Positions 27,558 to 36,066 are shown, counted from the stretch's first letter. The stretch: DNA of 64,000 nucleotides from Aliamphritea hakodatensis (GCF_024347195.1 NZ_AP025281.1:3038001-3102000), one strand, 5' to 3'. The notes: a model not told the origin generated them from the sequence alone. Numbers and translations are program-made.

Positions 27558-27609
27558 GGCCCGTTTCAGGGCCACTGTCACCGGAACCTACCACGTCTCT
27601 CAGACGTGG
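27558..27609 (+). other. Two tandem hairpins between binding-protein and ATPase genes
   Basis: GGCCC (27558-27562) with GGGCC (27569-27573), then CCACGTCT (27591-27598) with AGACGTGG (27602-27609). Neither is followed by a T run. Such elements often stabilise the upstream binding-protein message or attenuate downstream expression. Confidence 0.55.
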
Positions 27610-27648
27610 CAGGCCAGCAGAAACAAACAGAATAAGAAGGAAGTAACG

Positions 27649-28713
27649 GTGAATACACTAACCGAGCAGCCGGCTATTCAGGTCAGCGGGGTCTGGAAGA
27701 TCTTCGGCGACCGCTGGCGCGAAGCACTGCAGGCAGTGCAGGAACATGGCATCAGCAAGCAACAGGTACTGGAAGAATATAATTGTGTGGTCGGCGTGGC
27801 AGACGCCAGCTTTGAAGTGGCAGAAGGCGAAATCTTCTGCATCATGGGCTTATCCGGCAGCGGCAAATCTACCCTGGTACGCCATGTAAACCGCCTGCTG
27901 GAACCGTCTGCCGGTCATATTCATGTCAATAGTGATGACGTTGTCGGGCTGGATGCGAAACAGCTGCGTGATCTGCGCAACCGCCGTATCGCCATGGTCT
28001 TTCAGAACTTCGGACTGATGCCCCACCGCACCGTGCGGGATAATGTCGCCATGCCTCTGGAAATCCGTGACCTGCCCAAGGCCACACGCTGGCAGGAAGC
28101 CGACCGGGTACTGGAACTGGTAGAGCTGAACGGCTGGGAAGATAAATACGCCCACGAACTCTCCGGCGGGATGCAGCAGCGGGTCGGTCTGGCACGGGCC
28201 ATTGCCGCCGACCCTCAGGTACTGCTGATGGACGAACCCTTCAGCGCACTTGATCCGCTGATCCGCCGCCAGTTACAGGATCAGTTCATGCAGCTGGCCC
28301 GGGTTATGAAAAAAACCACCCTTTTCATCACCCACGACCTCGATGAAGCTATTCGCATCGGCCACCGGATCGCCATCATGAAGGACGGCCGCATTATCCA
28401 GATCGGCACCCCTGAAGACATTGTTACCAACCCTGCCGATGATTACGTCGCTGATTTTGTCGCCAGTATTTCCCGGCTCAAGTTTGTCCATGCCGCTTCA
28501 CTGATGCAAAGCCCGGACGCCTATATTGCCGAATATGGCCCGCTGGCGCAGAACGCCCCGAAAGTCAGCGCCGATGCCGACCTGAACACCCTGATTGACA
28601 CCGCCATTGAATGGCCCGGGGCAATCATCGTTGAAGACGCCGGCGCAACCGTCGGCGTAATCGACCGGGTAGACATTATGCGCGGTATCCAGGGCAACGG
28701 AGGTTCAGAATGA
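27649..28713 (+). CDS. Betaine-type ABC transporter ATP-binding protein (ProV-like)
   Basis: ATPase of the QAT (quaternary amine transporter) family. Walker A GLSGSGKST, the signature LSGGMQQRV, Walker B VLLMDEPFSALDP and the switch histidine in FITHDLDEA are visible. A single C-terminal CBS-like motif (about 315-350) is present, where a full ProV has a pair for ionic sensing. The start is GTG at 27649 with GAAGGAAG upstream. A longer open frame from 27505 overlaps the binding-protein gene and is not family-like. Its stop overlaps the permease start by four bases. Confidence 0.93.
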   Translation: MNTLTEQPAIQVSGVWKIFGDRWREALQAVQEHGISKQQVLEEYNCVVGVADASFEVAEGEIFCIMGLSGSGKSTLVRHVNRLLEPSAGHIHVNSDDVVGLDAKQLRDLRNRRIAMVFQNFGLMPHRTVRDNVAMPLEIRDLPKATRWQEADRVLELVELNGWEDKYAHELSGGMQQRVGLARAIAADPQVLLMDEPFSALDPLIRRQLQDQFMQLARVMKKTTLFITHDLDEAIRIGHRIAIMKDGRIIQIGTPEDIVTNPADDYVADFVASISRLKFVHAASLMQSPDAYIAEYGPLAQNAPKVSADADLNTLIDTAIEWPGAIIVEDAGATVGVIDRVDIMRGIQGNGGSE

Positions 28714-30248
28714 ACAGCACCACCCAACACACAGCCAACGCCGCCGCAGACAAAAACACAGCCGCCTACCAGCAGGCCGTGAATGAGCTGGTCGACCAGT
28801 ATTGCGTCCAGAACAGCCCGTACTACCGACAAGCCTTTGCACGGATCAGCGGCGCTAACCGCTTTATCCTGAGCTTCAATCTGATGGCTGCGTTACTGGG
28901 CCCGGTATGGTTTGCCGCCCGGGGGTTATGGAACTGGTTTCTGGTCTTTGTACTGCTGGAAGCCTTTGCCTGTATTCAGATCTCACTTGGGCTATTCAGT
29001 GATCTGGGAGCGGAGTCCAAGCTGCGGGCTGAACGCATCAGCGCCACCCTGGAACAGCGCCGGGAACAACTGGCCAGCGCCATTGAAACCGGGTCCGGTA
29101 ACGTCGAAGGCCTGACCCGCATCGTCAACTCACTGGAAAACGCCGTCCAGCAGGCACTGCAGCAGGCGCAGGCACTTGAAACCGAGCGCATGTCCCTGTT
29201 GATTTTCGGCCTGGCCGTGATGGCAGCCTTTAAACTGATTCAGGGGCTAATCGCCAATCAGGCACTGGAAAAACACTTTACCCTGTGGCGCTCCGACCGT
29301 TACCTGCCCCACGGCATATCCTCATTACGGGGCATCACCGGTCTGGCAATCGTGGCCACCGTTTATGGTCTGGCATCCGCACAGTTTTCCTTTCCAACCA
29401 CCTGGAGCGCCCTGCAAACCTTTCCCGCACCGGAAGGCTTCCGTACCGGCGTGAGTTCCGGCCTGAAAGAATGGTTTGATTACGCCACAGTGGCCGGCAG
29501 CGGTTTCTTCAATAATGTAACCGACAGCGTGCGGGTGCTGCTGGACGGGCTGGAAACCCTGTTCGTCGGTACGCCATGGCCGGTTGTGATTCTGTTCATT
29601 GCCTTGCTGGCATGGCAGTGTGCCGGGCCAAGAGTCGCCATTTTTGCCGTAGCAGGCTTAATGTACCTGGGCTTTCTGGGCTTCTGGGACAAAGCAATGG
29701 CCACTGTATCCCTGCTGGGTGCTGCGGCCTGTGTCAGTATCTCGCTGGGCATTCCAATGGGGATTCTCTGTGCCCGCAAGCCCCGGGTATATACCTTTAT
29801 CCGGCCGGTGCTGGACTTCATGCAGACCATGCCATCGTTCGTCTACCTGATTCCTATCATCGCCTTTTTCGGGACAGGTAAACCGGCCGCCATTCTGGCG
29901 ACACTGGTATTCGGCAGCCCGCCGGTTATCCGCCTGACGGTACTGGGCCTGCAGGGTGTTCCGGAGCATGTTCGCGAAGCGGCAATCTCTTTCGGCGCCA
30001 CACCGGCTTACCTGCTCTTCAAAGTTGATCTGCCACTGGCGGCTAAAACCATCATGACCGGGGTTAACCAAACCATCATGATGAGCCTGGCCATGGTCGT
30101 CATCGCCTCCCTGATCGGCGCAAAAGGCCTGGGTGAAGATGTACTGGAAGCACTGCAATACGCCTCCACCGGTGAAGGTATACTGGCCGGCTTTGCCATT
30201 CTGATCTGCTCCATGATTCTTGACCGGATCATTCAGGGTAAACGCTGA
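28710..30248 (+). CDS. Betaine-type ABC transporter permease (ProW-like, long N-terminus)
   Basis: The permease of the importer. The C-terminal core (about residues 290-510) has the EAA-loop EAAISFGATPAYLLFKVDLPLA and the usual hydrophobic helices. At 512 residues it is about 160 longer than E. coli ProW. The extra N-terminus holds hydrophobic segments (about 55-92), a coiled coil (about 100-165, ESKLRAERISATLEQRREQL...) and another membrane helix near 170-190. ATGA overlap with the ATPase gene and a downstream terminator show this is the last transport gene of the operon. Confidence 0.9.
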   Translation: MNSTTQHTANAAADKNTAAYQQAVNELVDQYCVQNSPYYRQAFARISGANRFILSFNLMAALLGPVWFAARGLWNWFLVFVLLEAFACIQISLGLFSDLGAESKLRAERISATLEQRREQLASAIETGSGNVEGLTRIVNSLENAVQQALQQAQALETERMSLLIFGLAVMAAFKLIQGLIANQALEKHFTLWRSDRYLPHGISSLRGITGLAIVATVYGLASAQFSFPTTWSALQTFPAPEGFRTGVSSGLKEWFDYATVAGSGFFNNVTDSVRVLLDGLETLFVGTPWPVVILFIALLAWQCAGPRVAIFAVAGLMYLGFLGFWDKAMATVSLLGAAACVSISLGIPMGILCARKPRVYTFIRPVLDFMQTMPSFVYLIPIIAFFGTGKPAAILATLVFGSPPVIRLTVLGLQGVPEHVREAAISFGATPAYLLFKVDLPLAAKTIMTGVNQTIMMSLAMVVIASLIGAKGLGEDVLEALQYASTGEGILAGFAILICSMILDRIIQGKR

Positions 30249-30278
30249 CGATAAGCGTCACACCGGCTGAAACCAGAG

Positions 30279-30306
30279 CGCTGCCGTGACAACACGGCAG
30301 CGTTTT
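30279..30306 (+). terminator. Terminator after the importer operon
   Basis: Perfect 10-bp stem CGCTGCCGTG (30279-30288) and CACGGCAGCG (30293-30302) followed by TTTTC. It separates the permease from the LacI gene. Confidence 0.88.
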
Positions 30307-30344
30307 CTTCTCAAAGCACCACAGATCCAGTATTCTCCTTGCCT

Positions 30345-31367
30345 ATGAATAAAGCAGTGTCCGGACAAAGCGGCGTCCGTCAGGTCGCCAAACTCGCAGG
30401 GGTCTCCGTCGCCACCGTCTCCAGGGTATTTAATCAGGCCAGCACCGTACGGCCTGATACCCGCGACAAAGTGATGGCCGCCGCCAAGCAGCTGAATTAT
30501 GTCCCTAACAGCGCTGCCCGCTCACTGACCATGAACCGCAGCTACACCATTGGCATTGTCATTCCCACTATCGACAACTCCATCTTTGCCCGGTTTATTG
30601 ATGCCATTGAACAGACGCTGGCAACCCGCGGCTACGGACTGATTGTTGCCACCTGTGGCTTTGACCGGTACAGCGAAAGCCACCGGGTTGAAGAACTGCT
30701 GAAAATGGGCATTGAAGGCCTGATTCTGTCTGGTGCTGAACACGATGAAGCACTGCTGGAACTGATCGCCGCCCGTAACCTGCCGCTGGTCTGTACCAGC
30801 TTATTCGACGCCGCGTATCCGTGGCCGACAATCGGCTACGATAACTACAGCATGGGTAAAGCCATCACCCGGCACCTACTGGACCACGGCCACCGACAGT
30901 TTCATATTCTCTCTGGCCCGCGGGACCTGATCGACCGGACCCGCATCAGGGTACAGGGCATTCTGGACGGTTTACATGAAGCAGGGGTCAGCGATATCAG
31001 TATCAGTGAAACGGAACTGAACTTTGCCGCCGGCTGCCAGGCAGCCAAAAACATCCTCACCCCGCCCCTGAATTTCACGGCACTACTGTGCACTTCTGAC
31101 GTGCTGGCCATGGGGGTCTTACTGGAAGCGCCCCGCCTAGGCATCCGCGTACCGCAACAGTTGTCAGTCACCGGGTTTGATGATCAGGACTGGGCTGCCG
31201 TCAGTAATCCCGGGCTGACCAGCGTACACACGCCTTCCCGGCGAATGGGTGACGCCACCGCAAGGGCCCTGATGGACAACATTGAACAGAACACTGCCAT
31301 CGCCAGCCAACTGATCGATTCGCATCTGGTAATTCGGGATTCCAGCGGCCCGGCGCCCTCAGTCTGA
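30345..31367 (+). CDS. LacI/GalR-family transcriptional regulator
   Basis: Probable repressor of the neighbouring operon. An N-terminal helix-turn-helix VRQVAKLAGVSVATVSRVFN is followed by a hinge and a periplasmic-binding-protein-like effector domain (YTIGIVIPTIDNSIFARFI... VTGFDDQDWA). I chose the ATG at 30345; a TTG two codons upstream is also open. The ribosome site is weak. The gene follows the importer on the same strand after a terminator, so it is probably transcribed separately. Palindromes of the type it should bind lie before the fusion-enzyme gene. The effector is unknown. Confidence 0.93.
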   Translation: MNKAVSGQSGVRQVAKLAGVSVATVSRVFNQASTVRPDTRDKVMAAAKQLNYVPNSAARSLTMNRSYTIGIVIPTIDNSIFARFIDAIEQTLATRGYGLIVATCGFDRYSESHRVEELLKMGIEGLILSGAEHDEALLELIAARNLPLVCTSLFDAAYPWPTIGYDNYSMGKAITRHLLDHGHRQFHILSGPRDLIDRTRIRVQGILDGLHEAGVSDISISETELNFAAGCQAAKNILTPPLNFTALLCTSDVLAMGVLLEAPRLGIRVPQQLSVTGFDDQDWAAVSNPGLTSVHTPSRRMGDATARALMDNIEQNTAIASQLIDSHLVIRDSSGPAPSV

Positions 31368-31435
31368 GAAAATAAGCCTGAAGGGACCAGGCCTGAGAAA
31401 CCAGACCTGAAGAACTCTCGCCTGAAAAAACAACC
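31363..31435. repeat. Five imperfect 14-15 base tandem repeats after lacI-type gene
   Basis: Copies begin with (C/T)CTGA at 31363, 31377, 31392, 31406 and 31421. They begin within the stop codon of the regulator gene and are followed by the uspE terminator. The variants look like CCTGARRRACCAG. Function unknown. Confidence 0.45.
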
Positions 31436-31441
31436 AGACAC

Positions 31442-31466
31442 AAAAAACCATCCCGCAGGATGGTTT
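31442..31466 (-). terminator. Terminator for uspE (minus strand)
   Basis: Stem AAACCATCC (31445-31453) and GGATGGTTT (31458-31466), with A6 on the plus strand giving a U run on the minus strand. Confidence 0.85.
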
Positions 31467-31493
31467 CTGATAGCACTTCAGAGACTGACCAAA

Positions 31494-32432
31494 TCAGGAC
31501 TCACTGACATGGCATTCAAAATCTGGCCCTTTTACCACCATAATGTCACAGTGGATCGAGTCCAGAATCCGTTCAATGGTGCTGCCCACCATCAGCCGGT
31601 CAAATACACCGCGGGCAACCGCGCCCATCACCAGTAAATCCACATGATGATCATCCGCATATTCCAGCATCTTCCGGTGTGGCGGCCCTTCCAGCAAATT
31701 GACTCTGGAACTGTCAGTATTCAGTCCGTAAGGTTCCAGCAAAGTATCCAGTGCCCGGATATGCTCACGGCGCACTTTCACCTGCATATTTTCAAAATCA
31801 GCCACCACGTGCTCGTCAAAAATGGCGGAATGGGGCAGAACGTTGAAACAGTGCATCACCCGCATTTCACCTTCAAGCTGCTGGGCAATCGCCGCACTCC
31901 AGTCAAGAATATGGCTGTCCAGTACTGCAGGAGATTCACACTCATGAAACGGATCAACGGTTGCCGCCACATGACCGCCATCCGACCAGCTGTGTTCCTT
32001 AACCAGCATTAAAGGCACCGGACACTCACGGATCAGTTGCCAGTCACTCTGGGCAAACAGGAAATGCCCCAGACGGGAATGTTTCTCTATCTGATGCAAC
32101 AGGATATCCGGCTGATAACGGAGCACCTTACGGACCAGACTGTCGGCATGGTGCCGCTCCCAGCAAACATCGAAGTCAACATCCACACCTTCGGCTTCCA
32201 GCTGCTCCGCCAGAACTTCCAGTTCTCGCTCAGCCTGATTCATAAAGCCATGTTCCGCGCGGAGCAGGCCTTCTTTATCGAACAGATAACTGTTACGCAA
32301 AGACGTGTTATAGCAGCAGCGAAACAGCTCCACACGGGCATCGCTGGCTTCAGCAAGGCGTAAGGTTTTCTCCAGCAGATACTGATGATCCACTCCCGCT
32401 TCCACGTTAACCAGAATCTTCTCTATATTCAT
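31494..32432 (-). CDS. uspE: Tandem universal stress protein (UspE-like)
   Basis: 312-residue protein with two Usp alpha/beta domains (about 1-140 and 150-312). The second ends with the ATP-loop-like GAVARGVFDRLMVGSTIERIL motif. UspE-type proteins help under stationary-phase, DNA-damage and envelope stress. I chose the ATG at 32432 (MNIEKILVNV) because the upstream eight codons are not conserved. It is isolated between lacI and tauE and has its own terminator. Confidence 0.88.
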   Translation of the reverse strand: MNIEKILVNVEAGVDHQYLLEKTLRLAEASDARVELFRCCYNTSLRNSYLFDKEGLLRAEHGFMNQAERELEVLAEQLEAEGVDVDFDVCWERHHADSLVRKVLRYQPDILLHQIEKHSRLGHFLFAQSDWQLIRECPVPLMLVKEHSWSDGGHVAATVDPFHECESPAVLDSHILDWSAAIAQQLEGEMRVMHCFNVLPHSAIFDEHVVADFENMQVKVRREHIRALDTLLEPYGLNTDSSRVNLLEGPPHRKMLEYADDHHVDLLVMGAVARGVFDRLMVGSTIERILDSIHCDIMVVKGPDFECHVSES

Positions 32433-32520
32433 CGCTAACCCCCTGTTCACTCTCACCCTTTAAGCATGAATCAGCATAAGAATTTTTCAACGCTTTTTTT
32501 AGTGTCAGTGCAGAGAAAGA

Positions 32521-33267
32521 TTATCCGGTGAACGCCTGTATCCCGGCCCGGATAATGCCCACCGCCGATAACAGGATCAGCAGGCAGATCACCCCCCGGC
32601 GCAGTTTTTTCTCCGGCAATACCCTGAACAGGCGCGAGCCGAAGAAAATTCCTATCCCCATCGGCACCATCATTGCCAGGCTTTGCCACACCAGTTCTTC
32701 GTTCAGCAGGCCATGGCCGGAGGCCGTACTCAGCAGGATAATATCCGTCAGCAGGAAGAACATAACCAGGGTGGCCCGTAACTCGGTCATGGTCAGATTC
32801 ATGGCCGTCAGAAAGGTTGCCACCGGCAAACCGCCTACCCCTGCAGCACCATTACAGACCCCGGACACCAGCCCCAGCCCGAAAAACGGCACCGGGCCGG
32901 TGGGGCCACGGTACTGCCAGCCAACAGCCAGCAGCACACTCATAATCAGGATAACCGCCGAGAGCAGCAAGCGAATATTATCCGCCGGCATCACCACCAG
33001 CGCATACACGCCCAGCGGGGTGGCGATCAGAGTGCCAATCAGCAGATAGCTCAGAATTCGCCAGGCGGTATCCCGCCAGGTGCTGAGCACCATCTGAATA
33101 CTGGCTGCAATTTCCAGTACCGCAATCATCGGGACTACCTGGGACGGGGCCAGAAAAAGTGTCGCCGAAGCCACCACCAACGCTGAAAAACCAAAGCCAA
33201 TACAGCCCCTGACCACCCCAGCAACGCCGACGATCAACGTCAGCATAACCCACTCAATAAGTTCCAT
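32521..33267 (-). CDS. TauE/SafE family sulfite/anion exporter
   Basis: Polytopic inner-membrane protein (248 residues, about eight helices). The characteristic TauE/SafE repeat is visible as GVRGCIGFGFSALVV near the N-terminus and GLVSGVCNGAAGVGGLPVATF in the second half. Members export sulfite, sulfoacetate or other sulfonates; the substrate here is unknown. The ATG at 33267 is preceded by GAGGAATGTG. It is divergent from the bacterioferritin pair. Confidence 0.85.
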   Translation of the reverse strand: MELIEWVMLTLIVGVAGVVRGCIGFGFSALVVASATLFLAPSQVVPMIAVLEIAASIQMVLSTWRDTAWRILSYLLIGTLIATPLGVYALVVMPADNIRLLLSAVILIMSVLLAVGWQYRGPTGPVPFFGLGLVSGVCNGAAGVGGLPVATFLTAMNLTMTELRATLVMFFLLTDIILLSTASGHGLLNEELVWQSLAMMVPMGIGIFFGSRLFRVLPEKKLRRGVICLLILLSAVGIIRAGIQAFTG

Positions 33268-33334
33268 TCACATTCCTCAGCGTTTGCCGAATGATATTTA
33301 TTTTCAAATACTTAACGCGAATCCTATGCACCGG

Positions 33335-33373
33335 TTAGCGATAATAATTTACAAATGATAATCCCGGCATGGT
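33335..33373. promoter_or_regulatory. Possible Fur-like site in the bfr/tauE divergent region
   Basis: GATAATAAT and AAATGATAATC hexamer-type repeats cover about 33340-33363. Each window matches roughly half of the Fur consensus, so this is a weak candidate. It would fit iron control of the bacterioferritin genes. Confidence 0.35.
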
Positions 33374-33521
33374 ATGCAAAAACAGCATTAAATCACAGAC
33401 ACAATTGTCATCTTTATACGCTATATTTATGCCACCCTATTGTCCGGCGGGTAGAACCAATTATAAAAAACCACCTGTCCGAACACACAATCAATGACAA
33501 GAGCCTGATACGGAGAATCCC

Positions 33522-34007
33522 ATGAAAGGCAGCCAAAAAGTTATCGACGCCTTCAATATGCTGCTGGCGAATGAACTCGCCGCCATTGACCAGTACTTTG
33601 TACATTCTCGCATGTATGACGACTGGGGCCTGGAAAAGCTATACACCCGACTGAATCACGAAATGGAAGAAGAAACTCAGCATGCAGACTGGCTGATCAA
33701 GCGTATCCTCTTTCTGGAAGGTGTGCCAAACCTGAGTAAACGCCGCGAACTGATCATTGGTCATGACATTAAATCCATGATGGAAAATGATCTGAAGCTG
33801 GAAATGGAAGTCGTTGCAGCCGTCCGTAACGTGATCGCAACCTGCGAAGCTGAACAGGATTATCAGAGCCGCGAAGTTCTGGAAAAACTGCTGTTCGACA
33901 CCGAGGAAGACCATGTTTACTGGCTGGAGCAGCAACTGGGTCTGATCGGGCGAATCGGCATTGCGAACTATACCCAGTCACAGATGGGCGGCGGCGCCGG
34001 CGCATAA
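33522..34007 (+). CDS. bfr: Bacterioferritin subunit with ferroxidase site, lacking heme methionine
   Basis: Iron-storage protein that oxidises Fe2+ and lays down a ferric core in a 24-mer shell. The 161-residue chain keeps the diiron ligands: E18, E51, H54, E94 and the EEDH set near 128-131. However, residue 52 is Thr, not the heme-ligating Met (EEETQHAD). This matches the ferroxidase-type subunit of two-subunit bacterioferritins. It is 65 bases upstream of the second subunit. The ATG follows ACGGAGAATCCC. Confidence 0.93.
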   Translation: MKGSQKVIDAFNMLLANELAAIDQYFVHSRMYDDWGLEKLYTRLNHEMEEETQHADWLIKRILFLEGVPNLSKRRELIIGHDIKSMMENDLKLEMEVVAAVRNVIATCEAEQDYQSREVLEKLLFDTEEDHVYWLEQQLGLIGRIGIANYTQSQMGGGAGA

Positions 34008-34072
34008 TTCACTAAAACAGCCATTTATCAGAACAGATATCACAGACTGATACGCCGATAAGGAAAAAAATT

Positions 34073-34546
34073 ATGAAGGGTGATAGCCAAATTATCGCAG
34101 GCCTGAACGCCGTACTTGCGAATGAACTGGTCGCCATTAACCAGTACTTCCTGCACGCACGCATGTTCAAGAACTGGGGGCTGGGTGGCCTGAATGAAGC
34201 CGATTACAAAGTGTCCATTCAGAAAATGAAGAATGCCGATAAGATTATCGAACGGGTTCTGTTTCTGGAAGGCTTACCGAACCTGCAGGATCTGGGCCGG
34301 TTAAGGATCGGCGAAGACACCGGTGAAATCATTCAGGCAAATATGGACTTTGAGCTGGAAGCACTTAAACCGCTGAAAGACACCATTGCCAAATGTGAAG
34401 AAAAGAATGACTACATCAGCCGCAGCCTGCTGGAAAGTATTCTGGAAGATCAGGAAGAACAGATCGACTGGCTGGAAACCCAGCAGCATCTGATTGCCAA
34501 TGCCGGCATGGAAAACTACCTGCAAACCCAGATGGATGACGACTAA
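34073..34546 (+). CDS. bfr: Bacterioferritin subunit with heme methionine, ferroxidase site lost
   Basis: Partner subunit of 157 residues. It keeps Met52, which binds heme b between subunits, but the diiron ligands are replaced: Glu51 to Lys, His54 to Asn, the second Glu (127) to Gln and His130 to Gln; E18 and E94 remain. This subunit should therefore bind heme but not oxidise iron. Together with the upstream gene it is probably one mixed shell. The ATG follows AAGGA. It converges on the hemerythrin gene. Confidence 0.93.
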   Translation: MKGDSQIIAGLNAVLANELVAINQYFLHARMFKNWGLGGLNEADYKVSIQKMKNADKIIERVLFLEGLPNLQDLGRLRIGEDTGEIIQANMDFELEALKPLKDTIAKCEEKNDYISRSLLESILEDQEEQIDWLETQQHLIANAGMENYLQTQMDDD

Positions 34547-34567
34547 ACCCGTCCGCCAGGACAAATA

Positions 34568-34960
34568 TTAAGAAGTAATCCCCACCGCAGTGGCCAGCGC
34601 GTCACTGTGGTGCTCCTCCAGCCAGTTAAACATTTCCCGCTCTTCAAACCGTACATGTGCCCTCAGCAACCGGGCAAACTCCGCTCGCTCCTCATCAGTA
34701 TCCGCGGTTGCCAGACACCGCAGTTGCCGGTGTTCTTCTTCGAACTGCTGCTTCAGGTCACCGCTTAACAGATGTGCAAACAGCTTCTCTTCTTCGTCGA
34801 AGTGAACCAGTAAGTCAGCAATGAAAGTACCGTGCATAACCTGCCACTGGTTGGATAAAGCCTGCGAAGACACTTGCGCAGCATCCAGTATGCGCTTGGC
34901 ATTCACCAAGGCAAGATGGTGTTCTTTACTGAGCGGGGTAAGGGCCAGCGAGCGTTTCAT
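34568..34960 (-). CDS. Hemerythrin-domain protein
   Basis: Four-helix-bundle O2- or NO-sensing/binding protein with a non-heme diiron centre. The metal-ligand pattern is visible as LSKEHH, HFDEEEKLF, EEEHRQL and HVRFEEREMF. At 130 residues it is a single-domain member. I chose the ATG at 34960 (MKRSLALTPL); a GTG three codons upstream is an alternative. It converges on the bacterioferritin pair with only about 20 bases between stops and no visible terminator. Confidence 0.85.
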   Translation of the reverse strand: MKRSLALTPLSKEHHLALVNAKRILDAAQVSSQALSNQWQVMHGTFIADLLVHFDEEEKLFAHLLSGDLKQQFEEEHRQLRCLATADTDEERAEFARLLRAHVRFEEREMFNWLEEHHSDALATAVGITS

Positions 34961-35095
34961 AAGAGGCACTCTTAAACAGGTGGTTTAAAAACATCTTATA
35001 AACAGACGACCGTCAGGGTCAAACAGGATTAAAAAGAAAAGAAATATCAGACCCGGGCAGACGGGCCCAGGACACAGAGAAGAGAAATTGCCTGA

Positions 35096-35299
35096 TCAGG
35101 CAACTTTTACAGCGTTTTCCGCCAGCTCATAAAGCTTATCATTGAGAATTTTTTTCGTGACACGTGCACATTTACCGCACTGACTGGCCACACCCAGCTC
35201 AGTAGAAAGCTGTTTCATGGTGGTCGCCCCAGCTTCAATACTGGCTTCAATCTTTTTATCGGTTATACCGTGGCAAATGCAGACGTACATTGAACTCAT
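35096..35299 (-). CDS. bfd: Bacterioferritin-associated ferredoxin
   Basis: Small 2Fe-2S protein that reduces and releases iron from bacterioferritin when iron is scarce. The four cysteines appear as VCICHGITD (C-x-C) and SQCGKC (C-x2-C). The 67-69 residue length fits. The start is ATG at 35299 (MSSMYVCICHG) or 35290 (MYVCICHG). A good Fur box lies just upstream, so it should be induced by iron limitation. It lies on the strand opposite to the bacterioferritin genes. Confidence 0.93.
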   Translation of the reverse strand: MSSMYVCICHGITDKKIEASIEAGATTMKQLSTELGVASQCGKCARVTKKILNDKLYELAENAVKVA

Positions 35300-35608
35300 T
35301 CTCATTAACAGTAGCTGCGGAGATATTAATGTAAATGATAATGACTATCAAGATGAATCAACATGAAAATGATTCACATCAATAATGTGCTTCAATGTCA
35401 AACTGAGTACAAAGGACTGCTGCCTCACACAAATTTGGGTAGAATTAATCAGTCTGTTGATTTACAAACGATTTATACGCTTGTTTAATGTATTGAAACC
35501 CTACGCCCCTCAGTAACGGAGCCTTTGAAAATTTAACGACACCCGTTCACTGAATCAGAAAAACAATTACTATGCTCACACGGGACGTGAATCAGGTTAA
35601 ACAGATCT
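35300..35608. other. Divergent region between bfd and a hypothetical gene
   Basis: Besides the Fur box at 35331-35349 no gene or clear promoter is recognised. AAAATGATTCAC near 35363 is a possible weak second Fur half-site. Confidence 0.4.
35331..35349 (-). promoter_or_regulatory. Fur box of bfd
   Basis: GTAAATGATAATGACTATC matches the 19-bp Fur consensus at about 15 of 19 positions. It lies about 30 bases upstream of the bfd start. Confidence 0.75.
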
Positions 35609-35962
35609 ATGACAGTACGCTTACCATTACCCGCAGCCAAGAAGTTGACCATCATTTATAACGTTGAGTCAGGTTGCCTGGGCCCTCAGGGCCGCTCACA
35701 TATAGAGCCCTTCTGCCAGTTTGCGCAGGAACAGATGGCCGATCTGCACAGCGACTTTATTAACTGGCAGATAACCCCCCGTACCGATAACAACAAGCCG
35801 GAAATCCAGTACTCACTGATGAATAAGCTCCTGCAGGATCATCAGGCAGAAAAATTTCTCAGCTACTTCAATAAAAGTGTTGATGAACTGGAAACCTTCC
35901 TGCTGGGGATCATCGTTATTCTGATAGAGCAATACCATAACGAGCACCCGGAAACGAACTGA
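35609..35962 (+). CDS. Hypothetical protein
   Basis: 117 residues, no family recognised. The visible features are a TIIYNVESGCLGPQGRSHIEPFC segment near the N-terminus and a hydrophobic helix (about residues 92-107, ETFLLGIIVILIEQY) near the C-terminus. The first part resembles short proteins of Marinobacter-like bacteria by memory only. It precedes a GGDEF gene by about 100 bases, which may be co-transcribed. The start codon has a weak ribosome site. Confidence 0.5.
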   Translation: MTVRLPLPAAKKLTIIYNVESGCLGPQGRSHIEPFCQFAQEQMADLHSDFINWQITPRTDNNKPEIQYSLMNKLLQDHQAEKFLSYFNKSVDELETFLLGIIVILIEQYHNEHPETN

Positions 35963-36066
35963 AACCGGCAAAGAAATTCCCCAAAGCGGTTAACAGCAGC
36001 CTCATCATCCGGACAGCCTGTGATACCCTAACGCCTTAATTTGTTTGTTATTTTAAGGCCATTTCT

